From Blattamonas nauphoetae (lineage: Eukaryota; Preaxostyla; Oxymonadida), in assembly GCA_033064195.1 (NCBI GenBank), contig JARBJD010000019.1:310001-374000 (forward strand): 64,000 nt of DNA. Direction: 5' to 3'. This document shows positions 20,945 through 30,703 of the stretch, in pieces (position 1 is the stretch's first letter; the number at the start of each line of letters is the position of its first letter). The notes below the pieces were generated by a model that was not told the DNA's origin, ran no database searches, and saw only the letters and a list, made by a program, of their open reading frames with translations. The translations under genes and the position numbers were made by a program.

Positions 20945-23900
20945 TTACTGGAAATGACGAGGGCTGCTCTCTGTAGCCTTTGCTTTGTCATCCGCTTCAC
21001 CTGTCTGGAAAGCAGCAATATCGGCAGACAGGAAGTGACTGTCGAAAAGACGAAGGAGCTGCCGGATTGAGATGGCTTGCCGAGAAAGAGATGTCGATCG
21101 AAGCCCGTCGAACAAATATCGAAGTCGTTGAAGGCAGATTCTGTGTTCCATGCGATGCTTCTCCATTGCCGAACGGTCGAGTGACGTTGTGCCTTCTTTC
21201 ATCCGATTCTCTTCCATCCGAAACTGGCGTTTGACGAGCGTGACGAATTCGTCCATCATCGACTCCAGCATGCCGTTTGATTCTTTATCTTTAAAGATTT
21301 GGATTGTGCTGTTCAACGTCGCCACAATCTTCTCCCTTCCATCATCGATTTCTGCATCATTCGTCATCATCGCTCCGACCATTCTCGCTTTGTCGCCGTC
21401 TTCCGCCAGCTGGACAACCAACTCCTGAAGTCGAGTATCTTCGATTCGGATTCGTTTGAACGAAACGTACGGAGCTATGACGAGCAGCAGGATCAACACA
21501 TACATGAAACAACCAGCGATGGTCAGGGCAAGTGACGTGGCGAGGAATGTGTCCTTGTTCTTGACGTATGCCTCGGACATCATCTCCACTTCGTGCATGC
21601 TGCCGTCGTGCAGATCGTATTGCAGAGCGGAGTTGAGAAAGAGGAAGAGTGGATGGTTTTGGTCAAACAAGACAGGATCTTCCTTTTTCAGAAACTCTGC
21701 GTACTGATAGAAACGTGACATGAGCGCTTGGAACCCGGGGAGCATTTCGTATGATTCGTACAGACGAGATTTGAGAGGGAGGGCTTCGCAAGCCGATCGA
21801 TCCCGCATGAAACATGTGTCTGCCATGAGAAGTGTCTTTACGTTGAAGTCTGTGCTGAATCGGTCAGTTCGGACAGCGTCAATTGTCTTGTCTTGTGTGG
21901 TGTCTGGCTTGACTTGCCCAAAATGTGACACCAGACTCATCATTCTGAAGTATCGAACAGTTCCTGCGAAGTATGTCGAAAGCACATCCTGCTTGTCTGT
22001 CAAGTGCGATGAATCCTGCCAGACAGGATGAGTGCTGGATGGATAAGGGACGATTTCGGGATACGTGAGATATTCAGTTTGGAAGGCGAGAGCGAGAAGG
22101 AAGTAGTTGCACTGGCTAAGAATGGCTGGACAGAACGTGGCGGGGAGGACGTTGTCGACGGAGTTTGAGAGGCTTTTGATTGACATGATGGTTGCGGTCA
22201 TCACACCTGTGACGAGGAGGAGGATCAGGACGAAGTGGGTCGGCATGGTGATTCGTGTGGTGAGTGGGACGATCCCTCTGATCGACTTGTGGAGTTCATC
22301 CAAATTCGCGACGTCGTTCTCATATTTCTCTTCCCATGCATCGTCGTCTCGTCGTGTCTGTCGTTCTTCTTCGTCCTCATCACGCTGAGTGAGGAGTGAG
22401 CGTTCTGTGAAGAGAATGTTGTTGAATTTGTTTTCGGGTTGGGTTGGGACACTGCGGAGTGAGTGTGGTGGAACAGTCATTGGATTTGGCGGAATGATCA
22501 TCGTGTTTGACTGAAGTGGTCGGATTCGATGCAAATTGCGTGGAGGAGAGAAGATTTTTGCGTTTGGTTCGCCATCCGACAGCACCGATTCGGTGTTTGT
22601 GTTCGGCAATTCGTTGGGAACTGAGGCGAGTTTGGAGTCTGCTGTGTCTGGCTTCTTTCCATCGTGGGAGCTGTCAGGTGTGAGTGAGTTTGATGTCTGT
22701 TTCGTCGAGTCTTCTTTGATCTCTTCCATCTCCTCTTCTGAGCTCGATTTCTGTTTCTGGTCTCCGTCTTCATCTTCACAAAGTCGTTCTGTTTCAAGCA
22801 TCGATTCTCCATCGTCTGCTTCCTCCATTTCTGGTCTCAGTTGTGTTGTTTCACTGTCGTCTTCGTCGAGAAGCGTGCGAGAGATTTTGTTGAGTGCACT
22901 CTTCTTTACTTCGATGCATTCCCTCAACAGCTTCTTCCGATGCGACTGCGAAGTGATCGCGAACACAGCATATGTCGCCACAATCAAGATCAACACAACC
23001 AACGACGACAATCCCACAATCAGTATCGTCAAAGAATACATCACAGTTGCACAATCAAACGCATTGTCTGTGTATGCAGTGACAGCGCGCTTGCCCGCTT
23101 CGTACAGCGGCTGATAGCAGTTAAACATGAGTGTGAGCATCCTGTTGTGCATCGCCTCGACGTCTGTCTTCGGATCTGTCGATGAGCCCATCGCAAGTCC
23201 AAATTGAGTGATGTCTGAAACGAGTGAGAGGTAGTTCTTGTTCTCCTGGTAAACATTAGTAACGTTCCGGTTGACCTCGTCGTAAGTGATGAACCCGTAC
23301 GGAATGTCCACTCTCTCCCACACTCCTGTTTCCGACCCTCCTTCATAAACTGTCCGAACGAGCTTGGTCAGCTCCGTGCCTGTTTTGTTCAGCTCTGAAA
23401 TGATTTCTGGGACTGTTTTGATGGTGTGACCAGTGTCGTTCATTTGCAACCAATTCAGATTGTATTCGTGAATGAGCAGTTCGAGAGCGAGAACAGAGAT
23501 TTGTGTGCATCCTCCAATGATCGTTCCAATGTCTTTGACATTGTTGAGTGAATCCACGAACATGGTCGATCTTCTCCGAATCGTGATGTGGGCGACGATG
23601 AGACCAGCAACGCCGATGAGATGGGTGATTGAAATGGCGAGCACTCCAATTGTGAGAACATGAGCAGTGTCAGCTTGGTGTGTGCCGAGCAAGTCGTCAA
23701 CATTCACAGTTTGTGCCTCCTTCTTCTTTTTCTTCTTCCGTCTCGGTGCCAGTGATCCTTGATGTCCTCCATCTCCCCTCACTCCCCCTCTCATCTGGAA
23801 ATCCATTCCAGGCATGGAATCAGATTGATCTTCCTCGATTTGGTCAGCTTTCGACAGTATATAATCAGCCATATCTTCGTCACGGAGAATGCGTTGTAAC

Positions 23901-25408
23901 ATCACTCCATACGAGCGAAGCACAGCGACGTTGTTTGGATGTTGGCTGAGAAGTTCTTCGTAACTCTTCTGAGCCGCATTCTCGGCGAGCACAATTTTGG
24001 ACAGCTGCTTCTGAAGAAGAATAAAATTCGGTTTTTGTTTGCTCATATTTTCATAAAACTCAATTTGAGCATCACGGGCGTCTTCTCTGTCGTTTTCTGC
24101 CTTTTCGAGGTGAGCTTTCAGGTTCAGTTCCATTGCTTCGCCTCCCCCACTCCCGTTCTCTGCTGATTCACCCTTCATCACGCAATGAATAATAAAACGG
24201 TTCATAATTCCAGGATTTGACTTTTTGCACTGCTGAAGAAGAACTTGTGCCTTCACTCGATTTTTGGTGATGGAGAGGAGAAACTGGGCGTAGTGAAGAA
24301 GAAGGACCTTGTCCTCCTTTCTATGCATGATCGAGAAAGTGTATATTCCATCTGCATATTCTGTAAGTGGGCGCGTGCGGATATTCTTTCGTAAGATGAA
24401 TCGAACTGTGGGTTCCACGCCCTTCCTTCCCACATGCTGCATCAGCTTGTGTTTCCCTTCTTCTGACGCTAAATCAAATCGAGGCAGCACTTCGTTGTCT
24501 TTGGTTATTGTTACGCCCCAGGTACGCCGTTCTTGAACCTTCAGAAGATGGAGGAACAGAAACGAGAGGCCAATCCCTCCCCCAATCCCGACAACTCCGA
24601 ATACGATTGTTCCAACAATCGTTCCCGTTCCGGAGTCAATCAGGAATCCGATTTCAAGGCCAAGTCGAAGTGTTCCATAAACACTGAAAAGAAGCACAAC
24701 AAGGAAGTTCGATGTGCGCGAGTAGAATGGCTGCATCATGATTACCGCAAGAATAATCCCTGCTGCTGTCCCCACGCTCACAACTGCACGCCAGAACGCC
24801 CAGTCCACCAGCAATCGCTGACAAAACACAAGACCCATCACCAGCACCGCTATGCACGTCTGGAACTTTCCTGATGGGGCAGCAAATAATCCTCCTCGTT
24901 TTGGGTTGCTTCTGAAGATAAAATAATGGTACATCATCACCGCCGCAAAATAGAGGACCAAGAATACAATTGCCACAATTCCAGCGACCATACTTAGTGT
25001 GTCGTCAGAACCCAAACATGTTGTTCCGAGAGCTCTGTAGAGAGGGGTAGAGTCGCCTGGTGGGGTGTAGCAATCAAAGGCATTGATGGAAAGGTTGACG
25101 AACGGAATAATCAGAACTTGAAAGAAAAACAAGAAAATAAGTTTTGTAACTGAAAGAATCCAGGGTTGGTGAGTGAGTAGCCATTGGTATAGTCGAGAAA
25201 CGAAGACAAGGGCTACTACGAGCAAGATAAGGAGCACAGAGATGCCGATTGGGACATATCCGTAATAATCCTTCATCGGGAACGCAAGTGATGCCAAATT
25301 TGTGTATCCAAGCGCTTTGCCGATCACAGTTGGCATTTTTGTTCCCGAGTCTAGCGAAAAGAAAGATAGGGTCACGAGTTCGAAAAAGACGAAGCAGTAG
25401 CCGATCAT
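20945..25408 (-). CDS. TmcB-like (tiny macrocysts B) giant membrane protein
   Basis: Single open frame of 1487 codons. The N-terminal ~300 residues hold about seven membrane helices. A soluble region follows with TPR-like helical repeats: ILRKNIRTRPLTEYADGIYT, LHYAQFLLSITKNR, QKSYEELLSQHPNNVAVLRS and YGVMLQRILRDEDMADYILSK. This helical block is characteristic of the TmcB/TmcC family known from Dictyostelium and expanded in several protists. A lysine-rich KKKKKK linker precedes further TM helices near residues ~580, ~780, ~1050 and ~1270, separated by extracellular loops and long acidic Ser/Glu-rich cytosolic segments, and a coiled-coil tail ends the protein. Many homologues end in a nucleotide cyclase or PAS domain; none is seen here. 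Function is unknown, with a signalling or mechanosensory role suggested by relatives. The start is uncertain: MPTVIGKALGYTN ~24 codons in is an alternative. Confidence 0.75.
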   Translation of the reverse strand: MIGYCFVFFELVTLSFFSLDSGTKMPTVIGKALGYTNLASLAFPMKDYYGYVPIGISVLLILLVVALVFVSRLYQWLLTHQPWILSVTKLIFLFFFQVLIIPFVNLSINAFDCYTPPGDSTPLYRALGTTCLGSDDTLSMVAGIVAIVFLVLYFAAVMMYHYFIFRSNPKRGGLFAAPSGKFQTCIAVLVMGLVFCQRLLVDWAFWRAVVSVGTAAGIILAVIMMQPFYSRTSNFLVVLLFSVYGTLRLGLEIGFLIDSGTGTIVGTIVFGVVGIGGGIGLSFLFLHLLKVQERRTWGVTITKDNEVLPRFDLASEEGKHKLMQHVGRKGVEPTVRFILRKNIRTRPLTEYADGIYTFSIMHRKEDKVLLLHYAQFLLSITKNRVKAQVLLQQCKKSNPGIMNRFIIHCVMKGESAENGSGGGEAMELNLKAHLEKAENDREDARDAQIEFYENMSKQKPNFILLQKQLSKIVLAENAAQKSYEELLSQHPNNVAVLRSYGVMLQRILRDEDMADYILSKADQIEEDQSDSMPGMDFQMRGGVRGDGGHQGSLAPRRKKKKKKEAQTVNVDDLLGTHQADTAHVLTIGVLAISITHLIGVAGLIVAHITIRRRSTMFVDSLNNVKDIGTIIGGCTQISVLALELLIHEYNLNWLQMNDTGHTIKTVPEIISELNKTGTELTKLVRTVYEGGSETGVWERVDIPYGFITYDEVNRNVTNVYQENKNYLSLVSDITQFGLAMGSSTDPKTDVEAMHNRMLTLMFNCYQPLYEAGKRAVTAYTDNAFDCATVMYSLTILIVGLSSLVVLILIVATYAVFAITSQSHRKKLLRECIEVKKSALNKISRTLLDEDDSETTQLRPEMEEADDGESMLETERLCEDEDGDQKQKSSSEEEMEEIKEDSTKQTSNSLTPDSSHDGKKPDTADSKLASVPNELPNTNTESVLSDGEPNAKIFSPPRNLHRIRPLQSNTMIIPPNPMTVPPHSLRSVPTQPENKFNNILFTERSLLTQRDEDEEERQTRRDDDAWEEKYENDVANLDELHKSIRGIVPLTTRITMPTHFVLILLLVTGVMTATIMSIKSLSNSVDNVLPATFCPAILSQCNYFLLALAFQTEYLTYPEIVPYPSSTHPVWQDSSHLTDKQDVLSTYFAGTVRYFRMMSLVSHFGQVKPDTTQDKTIDAVRTDRFSTDFNVKTLLMADTCFMRDRSACEALPLKSRLYESYEMLPGFQALMSRFYQYAEFLKKEDPVLFDQNHPLFLFLNSALQYDLHDGSMHEVEMMSEAYVKNKDTFLATSLALTIAGCFMYVLILLLVIAPYVSFKRIRIEDTRLQELVVQLAEDGDKARMVGAMMTNDAEIDDGREKIVATLNSTIQIFKDKESNGMLESMMDEFVTLVKRQFRMEENRMKEGTTSLDRSAMEKHRMEHRICLQRLRYLFDGLRSTSLSRQAISIRQLLRLFDSHFLSADIAAFQTGEADDKAKATESSPRHFQ

Positions 25409-26002
25409 CGGAAGTACACGAGGGGGGCGTTTGGGCTGTGGCAGAGAGGAGCAAGATGAAGAAGTGATGAGAACGAATATTCACAAAACCTTTTCATATA
25501 GAGGAAAAAGAAGATTGAAAATTAGGTTGTCTTTTTTGGATGAAATATCAAAGCTTCCCCCATCAAAAGAAGATGCGGTTAGAGCTGAGTTCGTGCTTTT
25601 TCGTTCATCTTCCATTCAATCTGGAGGTCTTTGAAATATGGAAGTGCAAGATGTGTTCTGGGTTTGAATGTAAATAATGTTCAGATCGAATTGAAGAATC
25701 ACCCATGGCAGAAACCCACAATTGTGAGGTCTCAGCTTAAAAGTATTGCGTTTTAATCCCGTTCTGGAGGATCCATCTATCTCCATGTGTCTGGTTTTCG
25801 GTTAAAATCTCCTTTTTCATGACAGTTCTCGAACCTCCGTTTTAGGAATTGTCCATTTTCCTTCTTTTCGATTGGTATGGATGTGTATTTCGATCATCTC
25901 TTGTATCATCCAGAATTTCTATTTCTTCTCATATTATATTGCAAAATTCAGTGACTCTCACTTGTTATTCACCATCTCTCCACTTCTCTTCCTTAGATTT
26001 CG
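25409..26002. other. Intergenic, divergent promoter region
   Basis: About 590 bp separate the divergent TmcB-like and cysteine protease genes. The sequence is AT-rich toward the protease start, with pyrimidine-rich stretches. No ORF or repeat worth naming is seen, so it presumably carries both promoters. Confidence 0.5.
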
Positions 26003-26875
26003 ATGTTTTTGCTTGCATTGATTTTCTTACCACTATTTCAAGCCACCAGTGAGGAGGATATTGTTCGGACAGTAAACAACGTGAAAGGCGGACTCTGGAA
26101 GGCAGCCGTCTACAAAGGAACAAAATTCAATCTTGAGGCCGCCAAGATGAGCTTGGACTCCACAATCCTCTCAGAAGAGAAACTTGATTACGTCCCTTTC
26201 AAATCCGGGCCAGAGTCTTTTGATGCCCGTGAAAGATGGCCATCATTCGCAACGCCAGTCCAAATGCAGGCAAACTGTGGAGGCTGCTGGGCATTTGCAA
26301 CATCACAAGCCATGTCATATCGTTTGGGAATTGCTGGATGCTACAAGGGCTTGATGTCGACACAAGACCTGCTCTCGTGCGATAAAACGAACAATGCCTG
26401 CAGAGGAGGAAACCCACTCCGTGCACAAATCTATGTTGCAAACGAGGGAATCACAACCGACGAGTGCATACCATTTGTTTCTGAATTCGGACGCGTCCCG
26501 CTTTGCCCATCCAAATGCACCAATCAATCTGAGATCCAGCGCTTCAAGTACAAAACACCGTTTGGAGTCACAGTGAACGATGTCCAGGCTATGCTGATGG
26601 AATCCGGACCGCTTTATGCACGCTACAACGTATACGAAGACTTCCTTAACTATAAATCAGGTATCTATGTCCACACAACTGGAGTGAAGGTTGGTTCGCA
26701 TGCTGTGCTGCTGCTGGGATGGGGAACAGAAAATGGAGTGGATTATTGGCTGCTGCAGAATTCGTATTCCGATGAATGGGGCGAGCAGGGGTATTTCAGA
26801 GTGCGACGTGGAACGAACGAATGCGGAATCGAGGACGGGTTCTATGGCGGAATTGTTGACTGCAATGCTTTGTGA
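26003..26875 (+). CDS. Cathepsin-B-like cysteine protease (family C1A), no occluding loop
   Basis: Intronless 290-codon gene. Residues 1-16 form a signal peptide (LLALIFLPLF core); a short propeptide (~17-70) resembles cathepsin B proregions. The mature domain starts near FDARERWP. Active site: oxyanion Gln89 and catalytic Cys95 in QANCGGCWAF, His233 in GSHAVLLLGWG, Asn253 in LLQNSYSDEWGEQGYF. Cysteine pairs typical of the family surround them (SCDKTNNACRGGNP, ECIP, LCPSKC, NECGIE). The two-histidine occluding loop of animal cathepsin B is missing: CIPFVSEFGRVPLCPSKC takes its place. Such loop-less forms, known in Giardia and other protists, are endopeptidases rather than dipeptidyl carboxypeptidases. 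Expected location is secreted or lysosomal, where it would degrade engulfed bacteria or gut protein. Confidence 0.9.
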   Translation: MFLLALIFLPLFQATSEEDIVRTVNNVKGGLWKAAVYKGTKFNLEAAKMSLDSTILSEEKLDYVPFKSGPESFDARERWPSFATPVQMQANCGGCWAFATSQAMSYRLGIAGCYKGLMSTQDLLSCDKTNNACRGGNPLRAQIYVANEGITTDECIPFVSEFGRVPLCPSKCTNQSEIQRFKYKTPFGVTVNDVQAMLMESGPLYARYNVYEDFLNYKSGIYVHTTGVKVGSHAVLLLGWGTENGVDYWLLQNSYSDEWGEQGYFRVRRGTNECGIEDGFYGGIVDCNAL

Positions 26876-27649
26876 TCCAGTTGTGCGAAATTTTGTTGCG
26901 CATGTCAGTGAAATGATGACTATACACTTCTTCCCTTCGTACTTCATGAGTTGCACTATTATCGATAATTATTGTCTTGATATAACCTTAACATGAGTTG
27001 ATTTGTGTGTCCTGAGGACATGACTGTACGTGGATCATGAGAAGAGTCGTCTGTGGGTCAAAATTTTGAGTGAAAGAATTTTGATCCAGAGGACACTACC
27101 ATCATTCACCCGGAAAATTATCAAATCTAAATGACATTTTAGTCAACAAAATGCACACAGTTCCTTCATCTCTCCGGAATCAATCGACTTTTTCGATGGC
27201 TCGCTGATCCGTCAGTTTTCCTCTTGTTTCCCTCATAAAGACTCTCTTACTTGTTCTCATCGAATTTTTCCATGTATTTCATTCCTATTTCTCCATTTTT
27301 CTGCCTCTTGTTACCGTCAGAATGGAGCAGCTTGACACTTTTCACATCTCGTCTTCTTCCCGTCTAGCGGTTTGATTGTCATCACTGACACTTCCCAAGC
27401 GACACATGGTCCTTTTAAGCTCTTCATGCATCGGTATGCTCGAATCATCTTTCTTCTGATTTCCAATTGTCTGTTTTCTGGATGATGAGAGTTTATTAAG
27501 TGATTGATTGTTCATTATGATTTTATCATCATTTTTTCTTTTATTGATCATTTATTTTCAGGGTATTGTGGACAATATGTGATTTTGATGAGGATGAGGG
27601 AGAGATTACAACGGAAGTGTTCGCAAAGTGCGAATGTGTTGATTTTTCC
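26876..27649. other. Intergenic region with duplicated 5' flank
   Basis: 26876-27083 is unique AT-rich sequence after the protease gene. 27084-27649 is the counterpart of the flank at 3239-3806 in the other arm of the inverted duplication. A strong acceptor-like TTATTTTCAG lies at ~27552-27561, upstream of the winged-helix start, as in the other copy. Confidence 0.4.
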
Positions 27650-29358
27650 ATGGAACTGAACATGAACTCCGGATCCGGACAGATGTTTGGAAATGTGGGG
27701 CAATTTGGGTTTAATGGAGGATTCTTGGGGATGTATGGAGGGCCAGGGTCGTTTGACTCGTCGATGGTGTTTGCAGCTGTTCTGTTTTCTAATTTGTGCT
27801 CAGAGGACACGCACGGACCCAGAAGGGGAAGAAAGTTCGGCAGGGACGAGAACAGAAGGCGACGGTGTTTGATCTTGCGCGTGCGCTGCACGAAGGAAGG
27901 ATGAGTCGGGACGAGCTGAACACGAGTTGTGGGATGGACCGGCGTCGCGTTTCGGCGCTTCTGTCGATTCTGCGTGGGGCGGGTCTTGTTTTGGAGAAAG
28001 AACGAGGAGTGAGTGAGTCGACGCTGGAATGGCTGTCGCGCGAGGAGCGTGGGATGGAGGGCGAGGCGGACGAGCTGCGAGTGTTTGCGGAAGCCGACGA
28101 GGAAGGGAAGGAGCGAGGCCGGACAGTGCAGTGGGACTTCCTTCAGTCGTTTGTGGTGTCGGCAGTTGGGAGCTTGACGCAAGCTGTGCATGACGTGCGC
28201 GGAGTGAAGAACTGGATGCTGTTGGAAGAGGACCGTCTGAAGCGAGAAGTGGCGGAGGGAGTGATTGGGAAGTTTGTTGGGCGGAAGGAGGGAGTTGTGT
28301 GGGAGGGAGGGATGGGAAGTGTGGAATGGGGTGTGTTGGGGTTGGAGGGTGAGAGAGGGAGGGAAGGGGTTGGTGAGAGTGGAGTGGGTGTCCTTGGGGC
28401 AGAAGGGGGATTTGTGGGGAAAGCGGCCGAGGAGCGTGTGCGTCGAGATCTGCTTGAGATGATGGGGATGCAGGAGGGAGTAAAGGAAAGTGTGCGGATG
28501 GCGGAGCGAGAGGAAGAGGATGTGTTGGAGGGCGTTTGTGGGAAGATGGGGAAGAGTGGAGTTGGAGTGCGTGCTCATGGGCGAGTGGGAGAGATGGCAG
28601 GGCAGAAGGCGAGTGAGGTGTTTGGGTCAGCGCCGACGCTGTCGTTCGTTCCGTTTGAGGTTGGGCGTCTTCCGTGCCCGTTCTCGCTTCTGCCGCACCT
28701 GCTGACGGCTCACCACTCGGCGTCGATGGTTGTGACTGGATTCTCAGATTTGGGGGAAGGCGTGCGACTTGTGGAGGAGAGTCGGGAGATGGAGAGAGGG
28801 GAAGGGGGAGTGTGGAATTTTGGGTCGTCGGGAGTTGGGGGAGGAGACGGGAAGGACGAGGAGCGAAGAGAGGCTGATCGGATCGCGTCGCTTCGTCTTC
28901 ACCATCACATTCCGCTTCAGCGAGTCCCCGACCCGTCTGTGTTTCCGTCGTCGCAGCCTCGTTCGCTGAGCTCGGCAGTTGCACCGACGCCGAAGACGGG
29001 AGTGGTTGGGGAGAGGCGGAAGGGATTGGGGGTTGGGGGAGGATGGGAGTGGGTGAATGTGGTGACGCCGAAGAGACGGAGAGAGGACGGGAAGGGGAGA
29101 GGAGGGCATGTGAGGCAGCACTTGGCAATGGCAGGACCGATTGCGGGTGAGGGCGGGGAGAGTTGGGGGAAGAGGAAGGAGAAGGAGAAGGAAGTGGTTG
29201 GAAGTGGTCGGAAGTGTTCAGTGGCTGTGCTGGACTGGAAGGAGAGCGACGTGCCCACAGCAATCTCGCCGAAGGAGACGGTGGAGGGAAAGAAGACGAT
29301 TGAGAAAGAGTGGAAAGTGGAGCGAAGTCGGATGGATCTGTTTGGGCCCGAAGAGTGA
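27650..29358 (+). CDS. Winged-helix DNA-binding protein, E2F/DP-like, copy B
   Basis: Exon 1 27650-27768, intron 27769-27803 (35 bp, GTTTGCAG...GTGCTCAG), exon 2 27804-29358. It encodes the same protein as the minus-strand copy at 1530-3238: the N-terminal Gly/Phe-rich segment and the DNA-binding domain (DRRRVSALLSILRGAGLVL) are identical, and I count only about five replacements over the 520-codon exon (for example DEEGK for DEEGR, VGES for VGGS). The 35-bp intron and the sequence before the start codon differ more than the coding exons. Both copies are open and look functional. See copy A for domain description and caveats. Confidence 0.6.
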
Positions 29359-29602
29359 CATTCACTTCACTGTCTTGATTCCCACAATAATGATTTCACA
29401 TCTTGATTATCACGTTTATTTCTCTCAAAGTGCATTTTTGATAATGGTTTGTGTCTTCGATTGTTCGAGAATCACGAAGAAACAGGTTCCGAATCTCAAC
29501 ACATCAATGACACAGAAAAAGATGAAGAAAACAAGAAAAAAAGACGGAAAACCAAGAATGCACAAACATAGAGCCATTTAAGAGTTAAATTACACTCACC
29601 CA

Positions 29603-30703
29603 TCAATACACATCTGGTTCGTCTTCGTCTTTCAATGGCAGCGAGCTTGGTGGGTCAGCAGGATAAGCAGTGGAGACATCAGGCTGGCCTGTTGCCGGAG
29701 AAGGGGCATACGCATACGGAGGCAGAGAAGCAGGAGCATAAGAGTCGCTTTGAGATGGCAGCGGCGGACGATAGGAATACAACGAATTCAGCTCTGCTGA
29801 GTCAGACCCAGCCATATAAGGCGCCTGGGCGTTCATTCTATTGGGCAGTTCAGCTGCTGGCTCGGCACGTTGAGCAAGTAATGCTCTGAAATTTGGAGGA
29901 GCTGAGGGATCGTCAACTAACCCTGTTTGCACTGCCCATCCGCGATATTCATGAACATAATCAGTCAATACTTGCAGTTCCTCGAATGAGAGATATTGTA
30001 GACAATCGAAATTCAGAGCCACAATGTGCAATCGAAACTTCATCTTGGCATGGGTTTTCTTTCCATTTCGCGGGTCCACTAAGAGTCTCCCATTTTCATC
30101 ATATGGATTCCGTCTGTTTGATACATGTGAGTTTTTTGTCAAAGTGGAGACTTGGGTTATTTCACAGAGTCTTTCGCGACGAACTGACGATTTCTTACAG
30201 AACAGACGAGATAACAACGACGGAACCACTCTGATCGTGCAATCATCATTTTCAGGATCGATGGAAATTGTAGTTGTGGCAAGGTTTTTCAGGATTGGTC
30301 CCTGAGAATGAAAGAGATCAGATTGATGGCAGAGATGAGCAGAGAAAAATCAGAAGATATTCAACAATAAAATGTCAGGAAAAAGGAGAGTAAAAAGTTG
30401 TTGAAGCTGTGGAGCCTTCAACCGTGAAATAACAAACAATGAATGCCAGTACGAACACGAGAGGAGTGAAGACAGCCTAAGAGGAGACATAATTAAAAGA
30501 GAAACACACCACCGAAAGGTACCACATGCTAAACCTTGCCATGGCATACACCCCGCCTCCGACTGCACAAACGGCGAGGAAGGAGAGGATATATGGAGCC
30601 TTGTTGTACCAGGCTGTGAAAAATGATATAAGACAAAAAGCAGACTTTTGAGTTGAAGGCCATCTCGTGGGCGATGATAAATACGATTTTCAAAGGTGGA
30701 CAT
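29603..30703 (-). CDS. Two-TM membrane protein, copy B
   Basis: Exons 30703-30646, 30613-30510, from 30476, and 30301-29603, with introns of 32 and 33 bp and one longer intron, as in copy A. Exon 2 reads TWYNKAPYILSFLAVCAVGG and exon 3 AVFTPLVFVLAFIVCYF, so the TM hairpin is preserved. The cytosolic domain keeps SRLFCKK, SHVSNRRNPYDENGRLLV and QYLSFEELQVL but differs from copy A at many positions, whereas the last ~100 residues are nearly identical. The two proteins have therefore diverged mainly at the membrane-proximal end. Family unknown. Confidence 0.7.

Larger units (their letters stand above)
27084..30703. repeat. Inverted segmental duplication, arm 2
   Basis: Reverse-complement partner of 192-3806; it ends near CCAGAGGAC at ~27084. 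About 23 kb of unrelated single-copy genes lies between the arms. Confidence 0.9.

Noticed and set aside
27800-29365. 521-codon Ser/Pro-rich ORF antisense to winged-helix copy B
   Set aside because: Its composition is that of a shadow frame, and it changes about three times faster between copies than the sense frame.
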